Source: Caballeronia arationis (GTDB taxonomy: Bacteria; Pseudomonadota; Gammaproteobacteria; Burkholderiales; Burkholderiaceae). From it: a stretch of DNA of 64,000 nucleotides. Location of the stretch: the NCBI RefSeq assembly GCF_001544975.2, contig NZ_FCOG02000010.1, positions 1 through 64,000 on the forward strand, read 5' to 3'. A program made the translations under genes and the position numbers. Shown here in pieces: positions 8,738 to 17,002 of the stretch. The notes under the pieces were generated by a model. The model was not told the origin of the DNA, ran no database searches, and saw only the letters and a program-made list of their open reading frames with translations. The first letter of the stretch is position 1. Each line of letters starts with the position of its first letter.

Positions 8738-8751
8738 CACCTATAAAGGTG
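8738..8751. repeat. Inverted repeat CACCT-ATAA-AGGTG
   Basis: Perfect 5-bp arms around ATAA, 124 bases upstream of the small membrane protein gene. The centre resembles a -10 box (TATAAA), so it could be an operator overlapping a promoter. No good -35 is seen. Confidence 0.35.
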
Positions 8752-8875
8752 ATACGCGACGCCGCCTTTTTCTCATAAGATGGCGCGAAGGCGGCCCCCA
8801 CATTCGAACTAGAAACGCGCCATCGGCCGCCGCGGGTTTTCCGGCTTGCAGCATTGCATCGGACGGAGACAGTGG

Positions 8876-9346
8876 ATGGCCTGGAAACACAAGAACCGCT
8901 GGTTCCGGCGGTGGCTGCTGGTGATCGTCTTCTGGGCGGTCCCGGTGATGATTGTCGCGGTCAACGAGATCCGCGAAGAGATGGCCTATAACAAGGTCGA
9001 TCTCGAACGCGCGCTGTCCACCTGGCAATTCACCGACGTCCAGCGCGCGCAAGGCGCGCCCGCGCGCTGCCACGGCTCGCCCGACGAGGCCCGCACCGCA
9101 GGCTGTCCGGCCGACGTGCTCTCCGCCAACGCGGCGAAGCATCAGGACGCCATCGACGAATACGAGCATCGCAAAAGCACGCTCGCCGCCTACCTGTGGC
9201 ACGCGTTCGTCGGTTATTGGGTGGTCCCGGCGGCGTTCCTATTCGGACTGGGCGTCGTGATCGGCGCGATCCGGCGGGCGCTCCGCCGCCCTTCGCAGCA
9301 GGCGCACGCGAGCCGGCCCGAAGTCGAATCGACGCCGCGTCCCTGA
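8876..9346 (+). CDS. Hypothetical inner-membrane protein with two helices
   Basis: 156 residues, family not recognised. A basic N-terminus (MAWKHKNRWFRRW) precedes a membrane helix at about residues 14-30. A hydrophilic loop of about 75 residues follows, carrying two Cys (ARCHGSP and AGCPAD) that could form a disulfide if periplasmic. A second helix lies at about 107-130, then a basic tail. By the positive-inside rule both ends are cytoplasmic. The ATG at 8876 was chosen because GGAG lies seven bases upstream; a TTG ten codons earlier is in frame but lacks support. No functional clue in the neighbourhood. Confidence 0.72.
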   Translation: MAWKHKNRWFRRWLLVIVFWAVPVMIVAVNEIREEMAYNKVDLERALSTWQFTDVQRAQGAPARCHGSPDEARTAGCPADVLSANAAKHQDAIDEYEHRKSTLAAYLWHAFVGYWVVPAAFLFGLGVVIGAIRRALRRPSQQAHASRPEVESTPRP

Positions 9347-9766
9347 ATCGCTGCCACCCTGGCACGCTCATTGCTGTTCATTCCCCGCCGAAAGAAGAAT
9401 GCGGCATTCGCGCAACATGGCGGGGGTGATTTCCCTGATCCTTCGGATCGATCCTCATACCAAACGCGCGGGTAGTTTTGACCGCTTTCGCCCGCCGGAC
9501 GTACAGCGAGCGACATCGCGACGGGTTGTTCCGATGCGACAAAGCTCAGTGCAATACCCGTTTAAAACCTCGCAAATACGTTGTAAAACGGAGTAAGCTC
9601 TGAAGTCAAAATTACCGCCTGAATTCGTGCGGGATCAGCCGACCCAAGCTGGACAAGGCTTGGCGCGATTCTCACGAGACGTTGTGCGCAGGTTGCTGTG
9701 CTATAACTTCGCATGCTGCACCCTCCCGCTTAAATGGGGTTTCCCAAGACCACGATGGAGAAAATG
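9347..9766 (+). other. Intergenic region, 420 bases
   Basis: No gene is supported. The stretch contains a somewhat AT-richer middle part (about 9550-9620). Near its end lies an extended -10 element for the lipoprotein gene, listed separately. Confidence 0.5.
9699..9707 (+). promoter_or_regulatory. Candidate extended -10 promoter of the Ysc84-type lipoprotein gene
   Basis: TG-C-TATAAC, five of six matches to the -10 consensus with the TG extension. It lies 60 bases before the chosen ATG at 9767. Confidence 0.4.
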
Positions 9767-10357
9767 ATGCAAAGACGAAACTTCATGCTCAAGTCGACCG
9801 CTGCGCTCGCTCTGGGAGGCCTCGCGCTTGCCGGCTGCACGACGACCTCGAACAAGGGCGAGCAAAAGACCGCCGGTGAGTCGGACGAACGGCGCTCCAT
9901 CGACGCCGACGTCGACGCAACCATGCAGCGTCTGTACGCGACCGTCCGCGGCTCGCGCGAACTCGTCGGGAAGTCGCGCGGCGTGCTGGTGTTCCCGTCG
10001 GTTATCCAGGCGGGCTTCGTGATTGGCGCGCAATACGGCAAGGGCGCGCTGCGAGTCGGCGGCGGCACGGTCGGCTATTACAGCACGACCTCGGCATCGG
10101 TCGGCCTGCAGGCCGGCGCGCAATCCAAGTCGCTGATATTCCTGTTCATGACGCAGGACGCGCTCGACAAATTCCGCAACTCCGACGGTTGGGCTGCGGG
10201 CGTCGACGCATCGGTGGCGCTCGTGAAGATGGGCGCGAACGGCACGGTCGACACGACCACCGCCACTGCACCGGTCGAAGCGTTCATCCTGACGAATGCC
10301 GGCCTGATGGCCGACGTTTCGCTGGCCGGCACGAAGGTCTCGAAGCTGAAGATCTGA
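9767..10357 (+). CDS. Ysc84-domain lipoprotein
   Basis: 196 residues with the chosen start. The N-terminus is a lipoprotein signal ending in LALAGC, with the lipidated Cys at residue 24; it begins MQRRNFMLKS, which also resembles a twin-arginine motif. The mature part matches the bacterial SYLF/Ysc84 domain: RELVGKSRGVLVFPSVIQAG, a glycine-rich GVGG-like stretch, and YYSTTSASVGLQAGAQSKS. Such proteins are predicted to sit on a membrane and may bind lipid; bacterial roles are unclear. Start choice: GGAG at 9757-9760 is six bases before the ATG at 9767; ATGs at 9734, 9755 and 9764 are in frame but less well placed. Confidence 0.88.
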   Translation: MQRRNFMLKSTAALALGGLALAGCTTTSNKGEQKTAGESDERRSIDADVDATMQRLYATVRGSRELVGKSRGVLVFPSVIQAGFVIGAQYGKGALRVGGGTVGYYSTTSASVGLQAGAQSKSLIFLFMTQDALDKFRNSDGWAAGVDASVALVKMGANGTVDTTTATAPVEAFILTNAGLMADVSLAGTKVSKLKI

Positions 10358-10402
10358 CGCATCGCACGCCGGCTTCGGCTGGCGCGTTGCTCGCGGCAAA
10401 GC

Positions 10403-10450
10403 AAAACCGCCGCGCGGTACGACTTCCGGGGCGTGCCGCGCGGCGGTTTT
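10403..10450. terminator. Bidirectional intrinsic terminator
   Basis: AAAACCGCCGCGCGG (10403-10417) pairs over 15 bases with CCGCGCGGCGGTTTT (10436-10450), loop 18 bases. T-runs appear on both strands, so it can end both the lipoprotein gene (plus) and the converging glycosyltransferase gene (minus). Confidence 0.88.
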
Positions 10451-10478
10451 GTCTTTTACCGGGACGCTCGCCTGGAGT

Positions 10479-11546
10479 TCAGGTCGTCGCGCGGTCGATC
10501 AGCTTGAAGCGTGCGCGTTTTTGCGCGCGCACGACAGCCTGATAGGCATCGACGTATTGCTGCGCCATCCGGTGCGACGTAAAGCGCTCTTCGAAGCGCT
10601 GCCGCACGCGTGCGCGCGAGAGCGTATGCAGGCGGTTGACGGCAGCCACCGCACCGATCTCGTCCTCGACAATGAAGCCCGAAACGCCCTCGTCGATCAC
10701 TTCGGACACCGCGCCGCGGTTGAACGCGATCACCGGCGTGCCGCACGCCATCGACTCGATCATCACGAGGCCAAAGGGCTCCGGCCAGTCGATCGGAAAG
10801 AGCAGCGCATGCGCGCCGGAGAGAAAATCGGCCTTCTGGCTGTCGTTGATTTCGCCGACGAATTCCACGTAAGGCAGCTTGAGCAGCGGCGCAATCTCGC
10901 GCTCGAAGTACTCGTGATCGGCGGAATCGACCTTGGCCGCGATCTTGATTTGCATCCCGCAGCGGCCCGCAATGCGGATCGCGGTATCGACACGCTTTTC
11001 CGGCGAGATACGGCCGAGAAACGCGAGGTACTTCTGCTCGACGGGCTGCGGTTCGTAGAGCTTCTCCGGCAGGCCGTGATAGACCGTGGTCAGCCACTTG
11101 GCCTGCGGCAGCGGATGACGCTGCGAATCCGAAATCGAAATCACCGGCGCCGTGTTGAACGTATCGAAGACGGGCTGCTGTTCCGGCAGATCGAGCCGGC
11201 CATGCAGGGTCGTGACGAACGGCGTGTCCTGCCGCTTGAAGAGCGAGAACGAGTAATAGTCCATATGGAAATGGAGCACGTCGAATTCGTCGGCGCGGCG
11301 ACGGACCATCTCCATCAGCAGCATGTGCGGGGCGATCCGGTCGCGGATTGCCGGATCGAGGCGCAGCGCGCGCGGCCAGACGGCTTCGAGGGTCGCTTTC
11401 GTCTGCGAATCGCCGGTTGCGAACAGCGTCACGTCGTGGCCGAGTTCGACAAGCGCCTCGGTGATATAGGACACGACGCGCTCGGTGCCGCCATACAGCT
11501 TCGGCGGAACCGACTCGGTCAGAGGGGCAATCTGGGCAATTCTCAT
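10479..11546 (-). CDS. Glycosyltransferase family 4 (GT-B fold)
   Basis: 355-residue cytoplasmic glycosyltransferase. The N-terminal acceptor domain starts MRIAQIAPLTESVPPKLYGG, with the GGTERVV motif typical of GT4. The C-terminal nucleotide-sugar domain starts at LAFLGRISPEKRVDTAIRIAG and contains EPFGLVMIESMACGTPVIA, the E-x7-E type donor site. Donor and acceptor cannot be read from the sequence. Start fixed by GGAGA eight bases before the ATG. It lies downstream of otsA and the MscS gene on the same strand, but a 331-base gap makes a shared transcript uncertain. It could be a stress-related glucan or glycoside enzyme; this is inference. Confidence 0.88.
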   Translation of the reverse strand: MRIAQIAPLTESVPPKLYGGTERVVSYITEALVELGHDVTLFATGDSQTKATLEAVWPRALRLDPAIRDRIAPHMLLMEMVRRRADEFDVLHFHMDYYSFSLFKRQDTPFVTTLHGRLDLPEQQPVFDTFNTAPVISISDSQRHPLPQAKWLTTVYHGLPEKLYEPQPVEQKYLAFLGRISPEKRVDTAIRIAGRCGMQIKIAAKVDSADHEYFEREIAPLLKLPYVEFVGEINDSQKADFLSGAHALLFPIDWPEPFGLVMIESMACGTPVIAFNRGAVSEVIDEGVSGFIVEDEIGAVAAVNRLHTLSRARVRQRFEERFTSHRMAQQYVDAYQAVVRAQKRARFKLIDRATT

Positions 11547-11877
11547 TGATTCGTCTCCACGGGTCTTCACTTGCGGATGTCGGGCGCTCGATTGCGTTCG
11601 CGTTTTGCGTTCACGCTCGCGCGCCGTCGCTCCGGCTCGGCGCGCGCGGCCGTCCGGGCGCACGAGTATGACAGCCGCGCGGTGCGCCGGACAACGAGGT
11701 TTGCCCTAACTGGCGGCGCGTGGCGGATCGCGTTTCGATCCGGCCGCGCATGCACTTCGCGCCATGTAACGCGCGCAGGACCATTATCGACGCGAGCCGG
11801 GCAACTTCGTCCGACTCTTTCATTTCCATTGCCCTGTTACATTCAGGAAACATTCCCCCGACCAGGCCCGTGGGGGC
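11547..11877 (-). other. Intergenic region between otsA and the GT4 gene, 331 bases
   Basis: No gene is supported. Directly at the otsA stop there is a 6-bp hairpin, AGGCCC/GGGCCT (about 11865-11880), without a U-run. A weak promoter for the GT4 gene is possible: minus-strand TTGTCC, 18-base spacer, CATACT (four of six at each box). I would not rely on it. Confidence 0.4.
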
Positions 11878-13263
11878 CTATTTGACAGCTGCGCCCCGCA
11901 AATCGGCCAGAAAATTGTCGCGCCACACGCCCAGATCGTTTTCGCGCAGCGCGACCATGTTCGTCTTGTAGCGCTCCTGGCGCTCGGCGAGCGGCATCGA
12001 GAGCGCGCGTCCGAGCGCATCGCTCATGCCGACGATGTCGTGCGGATTGACCATCAGCGCACCCGTCATTTCGTCGGCGGCGCCGGCGAATTGCGACAGC
12101 ACGAGCACGCCCGGATCGTCCGGATTTTGCGCAGCGACGTATTCCTTCGCGACGAGATTCATCCCGTCGCGCAACGGCGTGACAAGCCCGATCTGCGATT
12201 CCCGGAACAGCGACATCAGTTTCCAGCGGTCGTATCGCTGGTTGAGATACCGGATCGGCGTGTAGTCGAGGCCCGAATAGCGGCCGTTGATCCGCCCCGC
12301 TTCGTATTCGAGGTTCTGGCGGATCTGCTGATAGGTGTCGACGTCCGAACGCGTCGGCGGCGCGATCTGCACGAGCGTGACATTGCCGCGCCACTCGGGC
12401 GACTTCTCCAGGAACTGCTCGAACGCGCGAAAGCGCTCGACGAGACCCTTCGAATAATCGAGCCGGTCGACGCTCATGATCAGCTTGCGGCCTTCGAGGC
12501 TCTGCTTCAGGTCCATCACGTCCTGCCGCGCTTCGCCACGCCGCGCCTGCTCTGCGATTTCGTCGGGGAACACGCCGATCCGGTAGACGCCCGTCTTGAG
12601 CTTGCGCCCGAAGGCCTCGACCTGCCCGTCGGGCGTGGCGGTGCCGTGCGCGTGCCGTACGATGTAGTCGTGAAAAGCGATCCGGTCACCTTCCGTCTGA
12701 AATCCTACGACGTCATAGCAGCACAGCGACTTCACGAGTTCCGCGTGCGGCGGGATGTTCAACAGAATCTGCGGCGACGGAAACGGAATATGCAGGAAGA
12801 ATCCCATGCGATTCGTCACGCCTTCGGAACGCAGCGCTTCGCCGAACGGGATCAGGTGATAGTCGTGGACCCAGACGATGTCGTCGGGTTGCAGCAGCTT
12901 GATCGCCTTGTGCGCGAGCCACGAATTCACGCGACGATAGCCCGCGTATTCCTCGCGGTCGTACACGGCCAGATCGTTGCGGTAGTGAAAGACCGGCCAC
13001 AGCGTCGCGTTCGAAAAACCGCGGTAATACTGGTCGTAGTCCTTCTTCGGCAGGCCGACCGTCGCGAAGGTCACGGCACCGTCCTGGACGAGCGTCGGCC
13101 CGGAGTTCGCCACGCTCTCGCTCACCACGTCGCCGCTCCAGCCGAACCAGACACCCCCGCTGTCCTTCAGCGCGCCGAAAACGCCGACGGCAAGGCCGCC
13201 CGCCGAACCCTTGGTTTCGGTGGGCGAGGCAACTCGATTGGATACGACAACCAGGCGACTCAT
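11878..13263 (-). CDS. otsA: Trehalose-6-phosphate synthase (UDP-forming)
   Basis: 461-residue GT20 enzyme that makes trehalose 6-phosphate from UDP-glucose and glucose 6-phosphate, an osmo- and desiccation-protectant pathway. Visible motifs: [11 protein letters not shown] at the N-terminus, [11 protein letters not shown] (about 22-32), [35 protein letters not shown] and [18 protein letters not shown] near the donor site. The length is normal. The frame stays open far upstream, but GGAG just before the ATG at 13263 and the family N-terminus fix the start. No trehalose-6-phosphate phosphatase (otsB) lies in the window. The gene follows an MscS channel gene by 95 bases. Confidence 0.96.
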   Translation of the reverse strand: MSRLVVVSNRVASPTETKGSAGGLAVGVFGALKDSGGVWFGWSGDVVSESVANSGPTLVQDGAVTFATVGLPKKDYDQYYRGFSNATLWPVFHYRNDLAVYDREEYAGYRRVNSWLAHKAIKLLQPDDIVWVHDYHLIPFGEALRSEGVTNRMGFFLHIPFPSPQILLNIPPHAELVKSLCCYDVVGFQTEGDRIAFHDYIVRHAHGTATPDGQVEAFGRKLKTGVYRIGVFPDEIAEQARRGEARQDVMDLKQSLEGRKLIMSVDRLDYSKGLVERFRAFEQFLEKSPEWRGNVTLVQIAPPTRSDVDTYQQIRQNLEYEAGRINGRYSGLDYTPIRYLNQRYDRWKLMSLFRESQIGLVTPLRDGMNLVAKEYVAAQNPDDPGVLVLSQFAGAADEMTGALMVNPHDIVGMSDALGRALSMPLAERQERYKTNMVALRENDLGVWRDNFLADLRGAAVK

Positions 13264-13358
13264 GTACTTCTCCTTGCTTCGAATCTGGGATGGGCTCGGG
13301 TTCGACGATGCGCATGCGCCGGGCATCCGGCGGGCGACACGTCGAACCGCGTCTGATT

Positions 13359-14636
13359 TTACGACTCGCGGGAAAGCGCAGGGTTTCCGGCGCCGTCGAC
13401 CGGCGGCTGCTGCGTGGTCGAGGCCATCGCATGCGCGGACGGGTCGGGACCGGAGCGCTCGCCCCGGCTCGCCACCGGGTCGGCGGCCGTGTTGGCCGTG
13501 CTCGCCGCCTTCGGCGCGGGCCCCGCGCGTTCGAGCGGCGGCGCGAATTCGGTGTGCGGGACGTGCTCCTTGTCCGACGACAAATCCGCCCGCGTGCGCG
13601 GCAGATACTGCGGGTACGCTGCCTGCACGAAATTGAGCAGACCCTCGCGCACGCGGCATCGCAGGTCCCAGTTCAGGCCGGAATCGAACGAGCTGACGAG
13701 CACACGCAACTGCATCGAGCGCTCGGTGGCGTCGGTCACCTGCAGCACCTGCACGCGGCCGTCCCACTCCGGTGCGTGCTCCAGAATGCGTTCCAGTTCC
13801 TCTCGCAATGGCAGGATCGGCATGCGGTAATCGACGTAGAAGAACACCGTTCCGATGATTTGCGAGCTGTTGCGCGTCCAGTTCGTGAACGGGTTCTCGA
13901 TGAACCATTGCAGCGGCACGATCAGGCGCCGCTGGTCCCAGATACGGATCGACACATAGGTGCCGGTGATTTCCTCGACGCGCCCCCATTCGCCCTGGAT
14001 CACGACGACATCGTCGAGCCGGATCGGCTGCGAGAGCGCGATCTGAAGGCCCGCGATCAGGTTGCCGAGCACCGGCCGCGCCGCGATACCGGCGACCAGT
14101 CCGGCGACGCCCGCCGACGCGAGCAGGCTCGCCCCGATCTGCCGCACGCTCGGGAAGGTCATCAGCGCGCCGCCGAACCCGATGATCACGATCACGACCA
14201 TCACCGAGCGCGCGAGCACGCGCGCCTGCGTGTGGATGCGGCGCGCGTGGAGGTTGTTCTCGGTGTCGAGCGGATGCGCCTGCACGATCGCCTCGCCGAC
14301 CGCGCCCGCCGAACGCGCCGCGAGAAACGTCAGCGCGACGATCAGCGCCACGGTCGCGAGATCGCGCAGCACGGCGGCGAACGGCAGCGTATCGGGCGCC
14401 TCGAACAGCACAAAGCCCAGCGCGAGGATGATAAGCAGGACGAGCGCGGGCGTGTCGATATAGCGCAGCACGACGCTTATCAGCGGATACGGCCGCGCGA
14501 TGCGCTTAAGGATGCGCGAGCCCACGCGATGCACGCCGATCGCGAACACCACGCCGACCGCCGCGACACAGAGCGCGCCGGGCCACGTGTGCAGCGGCGC
14601 TTCGGCAATGCGAAGGAAATCGTCGAAGGAGATCAT
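13359..14636 (-). CDS. MscS-family mechanosensitive channel
   Basis: 425-residue inner-membrane channel. About four or five helices fill residues 15-200. The last, pore-lining one is glycine/alanine-rich (GASLLASAGVAGLVAGIAA), as in MscS TM3. The beta domain follows with LIAGLQIALSQPIRLDDVVVIQGEWGRVEEITGTYVSIR, the MscS-domain signature. The C-terminal tail is long, Ala/Pro-rich and probably disordered. It should release solutes after hypo-osmotic shock. That fits its position 95 bases upstream of otsA, one gene releasing osmolytes and the other making one. The ATG at 14636 was chosen because family similarity begins there; its ribosome binding site is weak. Confidence 0.92.
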   Translation of the reverse strand: MISFDDFLRIAEAPLHTWPGALCVAAVGVVFAIGVHRVGSRILKRIARPYPLISVVLRYIDTPALVLLIILALGFVLFEAPDTLPFAAVLRDLATVALIVALTFLAARSAGAVGEAIVQAHPLDTENNLHARRIHTQARVLARSVMVVIVIIGFGGALMTFPSVRQIGASLLASAGVAGLVAGIAARPVLGNLIAGLQIALSQPIRLDDVVVIQGEWGRVEEITGTYVSIRIWDQRRLIVPLQWFIENPFTNWTRNSSQIIGTVFFYVDYRMPILPLREELERILEHAPEWDGRVQVLQVTDATERSMQLRVLVSSFDSGLNWDLRCRVREGLLNFVQAAYPQYLPRTRADLSSDKEHVPHTEFAPPLERAGPAPKAASTANTAADPVASRGERSGPDPSAHAMASTTQQPPVDGAGNPALSRES

Positions 14637-14735
14637 GAGCGTCGTGGAATCAGCCTCGCTGGAAGGTGTTGACGACGGTCGGAATACCACGCGTGACGAC
14701 GCGGGCCCGGCGCGGAGAAGGCGCAAGTCACGGGC

Positions 14736-14768
14736 AAAAAAACAAACGGCCGGTCACGCGGACCGGCC
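14736..14768 (-). terminator. Intrinsic terminator of the Rap1a/Tai-like gene
   Basis: GGCCGGTC (14748-14755) pairs with GACCGGCC (14761-14768) around a 5-base loop. Reading the minus strand, the stem is followed by a T-rich run (14736-14747), 60 bases after the stop. Confidence 0.8.
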
Positions 14769-14827
14769 ACGCCGGTTCTGCGCCGGACGCGGGGCAATGC
14801 CCGGCATCCGGCGTCAGCACACGATAT

Positions 14828-15184
14828 TCAGCGCTCCGCCTTGCACGGAAATGCCTTGCCGAGGCCGAGCGAAACCATCGTGGTGGCGTTGAAGCCCGCC
14901 TTGTCGGGGTTGTCGGCGATGTACTTGCGCACCGCGTCGGTGAGTTGTTGCGGTTTCACATCAGCGGGCAGACAAAAGTATTGTCCGACTTGCGGGCCAG
15001 AGGTTCCCCCGATCGCCTCGATCGTGTTGTAAATGCCGTCCGACGCGCCTTCGATATAGGACGCGCACGCGCTGCGCGACACCGGATCGGTCTTGGTGCA
15101 GAGCTTGTTGAGATCGTTGCCGGTGAACGCGGCCGCGGAAAGCGGCGCTGCAAGGACACTGGCCATCACGAAAAACCGCAGCAT
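14828..15184 (-). CDS. Exported Rap1a/Tai-type immunity-like protein
   Basis: 118 residues. A signal peptide (about 1-19, ending LSAAA) leads a small helical domain with FTGNDLNKLC, a YIEGASDGIYNTIEA segment and FCLPADVKPQQLTDAVRKYI, which together match the Rap1a/Tai family. Four Cys (residues about 29, 40, 70 and 114) suggest two periplasmic disulfides. Family founders are Serratia type VI secretion immunity proteins that neutralise periplasmic peptidoglycan amidases. Here no effector, VgrG or Hcp gene is nearby, so an immunity role is not shown. It has its own terminator and is separated by 180 bases from the ankyrin gene. Confidence 0.8.
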   Translation of the reverse strand: MLRFFVMASVLAAPLSAAAFTGNDLNKLCTKTDPVSRSACASYIEGASDGIYNTIEAIGGTSGPQVGQYFCLPADVKPQQLTDAVRKYIADNPDKAGFNATTMVSLGLGKAFPCKAER

Positions 15185-15364
15185 GATGTTCCTTTTCTAG
15201 TTGAGCGGTTGCGATTCGGGTGTTTGAGTCGGGGTCCTGGCCATTCGATTGGTCGCGCGCAACTCTCGTTTTCGTTTTGCCCGCGCCGACGCCTCGCTGA
15301 ACGTGTTTCGCCGCCGGGTTTCCACAGAACGCCGGGCGTGGGTCATCGCACCCCGGCAACCGCA

Positions 15365-16117
15365 TTATTTTGCACTGTTTGCGCCGCTTTGCGGAGCGCT
15401 CGCGCCGCCTTGCTGCATCGACTGCAGACGGGCCGCGAGCCCTTCCGCGACGTCCTTCTCGTTGTATTTCCACGCGAAATCGACCGCGGTCATGCCGATC
15501 TGGTTCTTCACGCGCAGGTCGGCGCCTTCGTCGAGCAGCAGCTTCACCGTCGACAAATGCCCGCCGCGCGCCGCCATCATCAAAGGCGTCGTGCCGTTGG
15601 GCGAGCCGGCGTCGATATAGGCCGAATGGTCGAGCAGGATTTTCACGATGTCGTCGTGGCCGTTGGTCGCCGCGTAATGCAGCGGCGTCCAGCCCTTCTT
15701 GTTCACCTCGGCTTCCTTTGCGATCAGCAGGTTCACGAACGTCGCGTCGCCGTTGAGGGCCGCGAGCATCATCGCGTTTTCGCCCGCCGGGTCCTGCTTT
15801 TCGAGGTCGGTCTTCGGGTTGTCGGCGAGAATCTGGCCGACCTTGTCCGATTTCTCCCGCGCCGCGATCACGAGGAGCGGCGTTCCGGTGTTGTCGACGA
15901 GATTCGGGTCCATGCCCTGAGCGAGCTGCTTCTTCACCTCCGATACATCGTCGAACTTGATGGCCTTGATCATCGTATCGACGGGTGCGGCGAACGCGGG
16001 TTGCGCGAGCGCGCAGGCCGCAAGCACGACACCCGCGAGCACGGCGCGCGCGTGACTGAACCGGCGACCGGAGTCGAAACGGGACGAAGAAGCGTTGAGC
16101 ATCGAGTAGTTGTTCAT
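15365..16117 (-). CDS. Exported ankyrin-repeat protein
   Basis: 250 residues. The start at 16117 gives a basic N-region and a hydrophobic core (AVLAGVVLAACALAQPAFA), a signal peptide of about 44 residues, so the protein is likely periplasmic. Ankyrin repeats fill about residues 50-215, with consensus pieces such as GWTPLHYAATNGHDDIVKILL and GTTPLMMAARGGHLSTVKLLLDEGADL. The tail is Gln/Ser/Ala-rich. Ankyrin proteins act as protein-binding scaffolds; some periplasmic ones protect catalase or partner with other exported proteins, but no such partner is adjacent. It lies 52 bases after the TatD gene on the same strand. Confidence 0.88.
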   Translation of the reverse strand: MNNYSMLNASSSRFDSGRRFSHARAVLAGVVLAACALAQPAFAAPVDTMIKAIKFDDVSEVKKQLAQGMDPNLVDNTGTPLLVIAAREKSDKVGQILADNPKTDLEKQDPAGENAMMLAALNGDATFVNLLIAKEAEVNKKGWTPLHYAATNGHDDIVKILLDHSAYIDAGSPNGTTPLMMAARGGHLSTVKLLLDEGADLRVKNQIGMTAVDFAWKYNEKDVAEGLAARLQSMQQGGASAPQSGANSAK

Positions 16118-16169
16118 GTGAGCCTTGAATTGCCTGATTGCGTTCGTTGAAACTGCTGATCGAGTCGCA

Positions 16170-16958
16170 TCATGCGCCCGGCCGCGCGATCTTGAAGAGC
16201 CGGAAGAAGTTGTCGGTGGTGGCCTCGGCGAGCGCTTCGTCGGCCATGCCGCGCAGTTGCGCGATGAAACGTCCGACATAACTGACGTAAGCAGGTTCAT
16301 TCGGCTTGCCGCGATACGGCACGGGCGCGAGATACGGCGAATCGGTTTCGATCAGAAGCCGTTCGAGCGGCACGCGTTGCGCGACATCCTGCACGTCCTT
16401 CGCGCTCTTGAACGTGACGATGCCTGACAGCGAGATGTAAAAATTCTGCGCGAGTGCGGGTGCGGCGACGCTCCATGGCTCGGTGAAACAGTGCATCACG
16501 CCGCCGGGCACGCTCGCGCGCTCCTCTTCCATGATGCGCAGCGTGTCTTCCGACGACGAGCGCGTATGCACGATGAGCGGCTTGCCCGTCGCGTGCGCCG
16601 CGCGGATATGTGTGCGAAAGCGTTCACGCTGCCATTCCATGTCGGCGATGCTGCGGCCTTCCAGGCGGTAATAGTCGAGCCCCGTCTCGCCGATCGCGAC
16701 GACCTTCGGATGCGACGCCAGTTCGACCAGTTGCGCGACGCTCGGCTCTTCGGCGTCTTCATGATCGGGATGCACGCCCACCGACGCGTAGATGTTCTCG
16801 TGCTTTTCCGCGAGTTCGAGCACCGAAGGCAGCGTCTCCAGATCGACCGATACGCACAGCGCGTGCGTGACCTGAAGCTCGCGCATTTTGGCGAGCACTT
16901 CAGGCATGCGGTCGGCCAGGCCTTCGAAATTGATGTGGCAATGTGAATCGACAAACAT
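16170..16958 (-). CDS. TatD-family metal-dependent hydrolase
   Basis: 262-residue TIM-barrel nuclease/hydrolase of the TatD (YcfH-like) type. Metal ligands are seen in MFVDSHCHIN (H6, H8), GETGLDYYR, PLIVHTRSSSEDTLRI, GVMHCFTEPW and the terminal LIETDSPYLAPVPYRGKPNEP. Members act as 3'-5' DNA exonucleases or quality-control hydrolases. The start follows from the DSHCH motif at residues 4-8. It belongs to the mltG-tmk-holB run; holB and a tatD homologue are neighbours in many proteobacteria. Confidence 0.94.
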   Translation of the reverse strand: MFVDSHCHINFEGLADRMPEVLAKMRELQVTHALCVSVDLETLPSVLELAEKHENIYASVGVHPDHEDAEEPSVAQLVELASHPKVVAIGETGLDYYRLEGRSIADMEWQRERFRTHIRAAHATGKPLIVHTRSSSEDTLRIMEEERASVPGGVMHCFTEPWSVAAPALAQNFYISLSGIVTFKSAKDVQDVAQRVPLERLLIETDSPYLAPVPYRGKPNEPAYVSYVGRFIAQLRGMADEALAEATTDNFFRLFKIARPGA

Positions 16959-17002
16959 GTGGCGTTCCTGTGTTGACTCGACGGCAGTGCGGATCAGGCG
17001 GA

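Noticed and set aside
13264..13989. N-terminal extension of otsA by about 240 codons
   Set aside because: It overlaps the MscS gene in another frame, and GGAG plus the family start lie at 13263.
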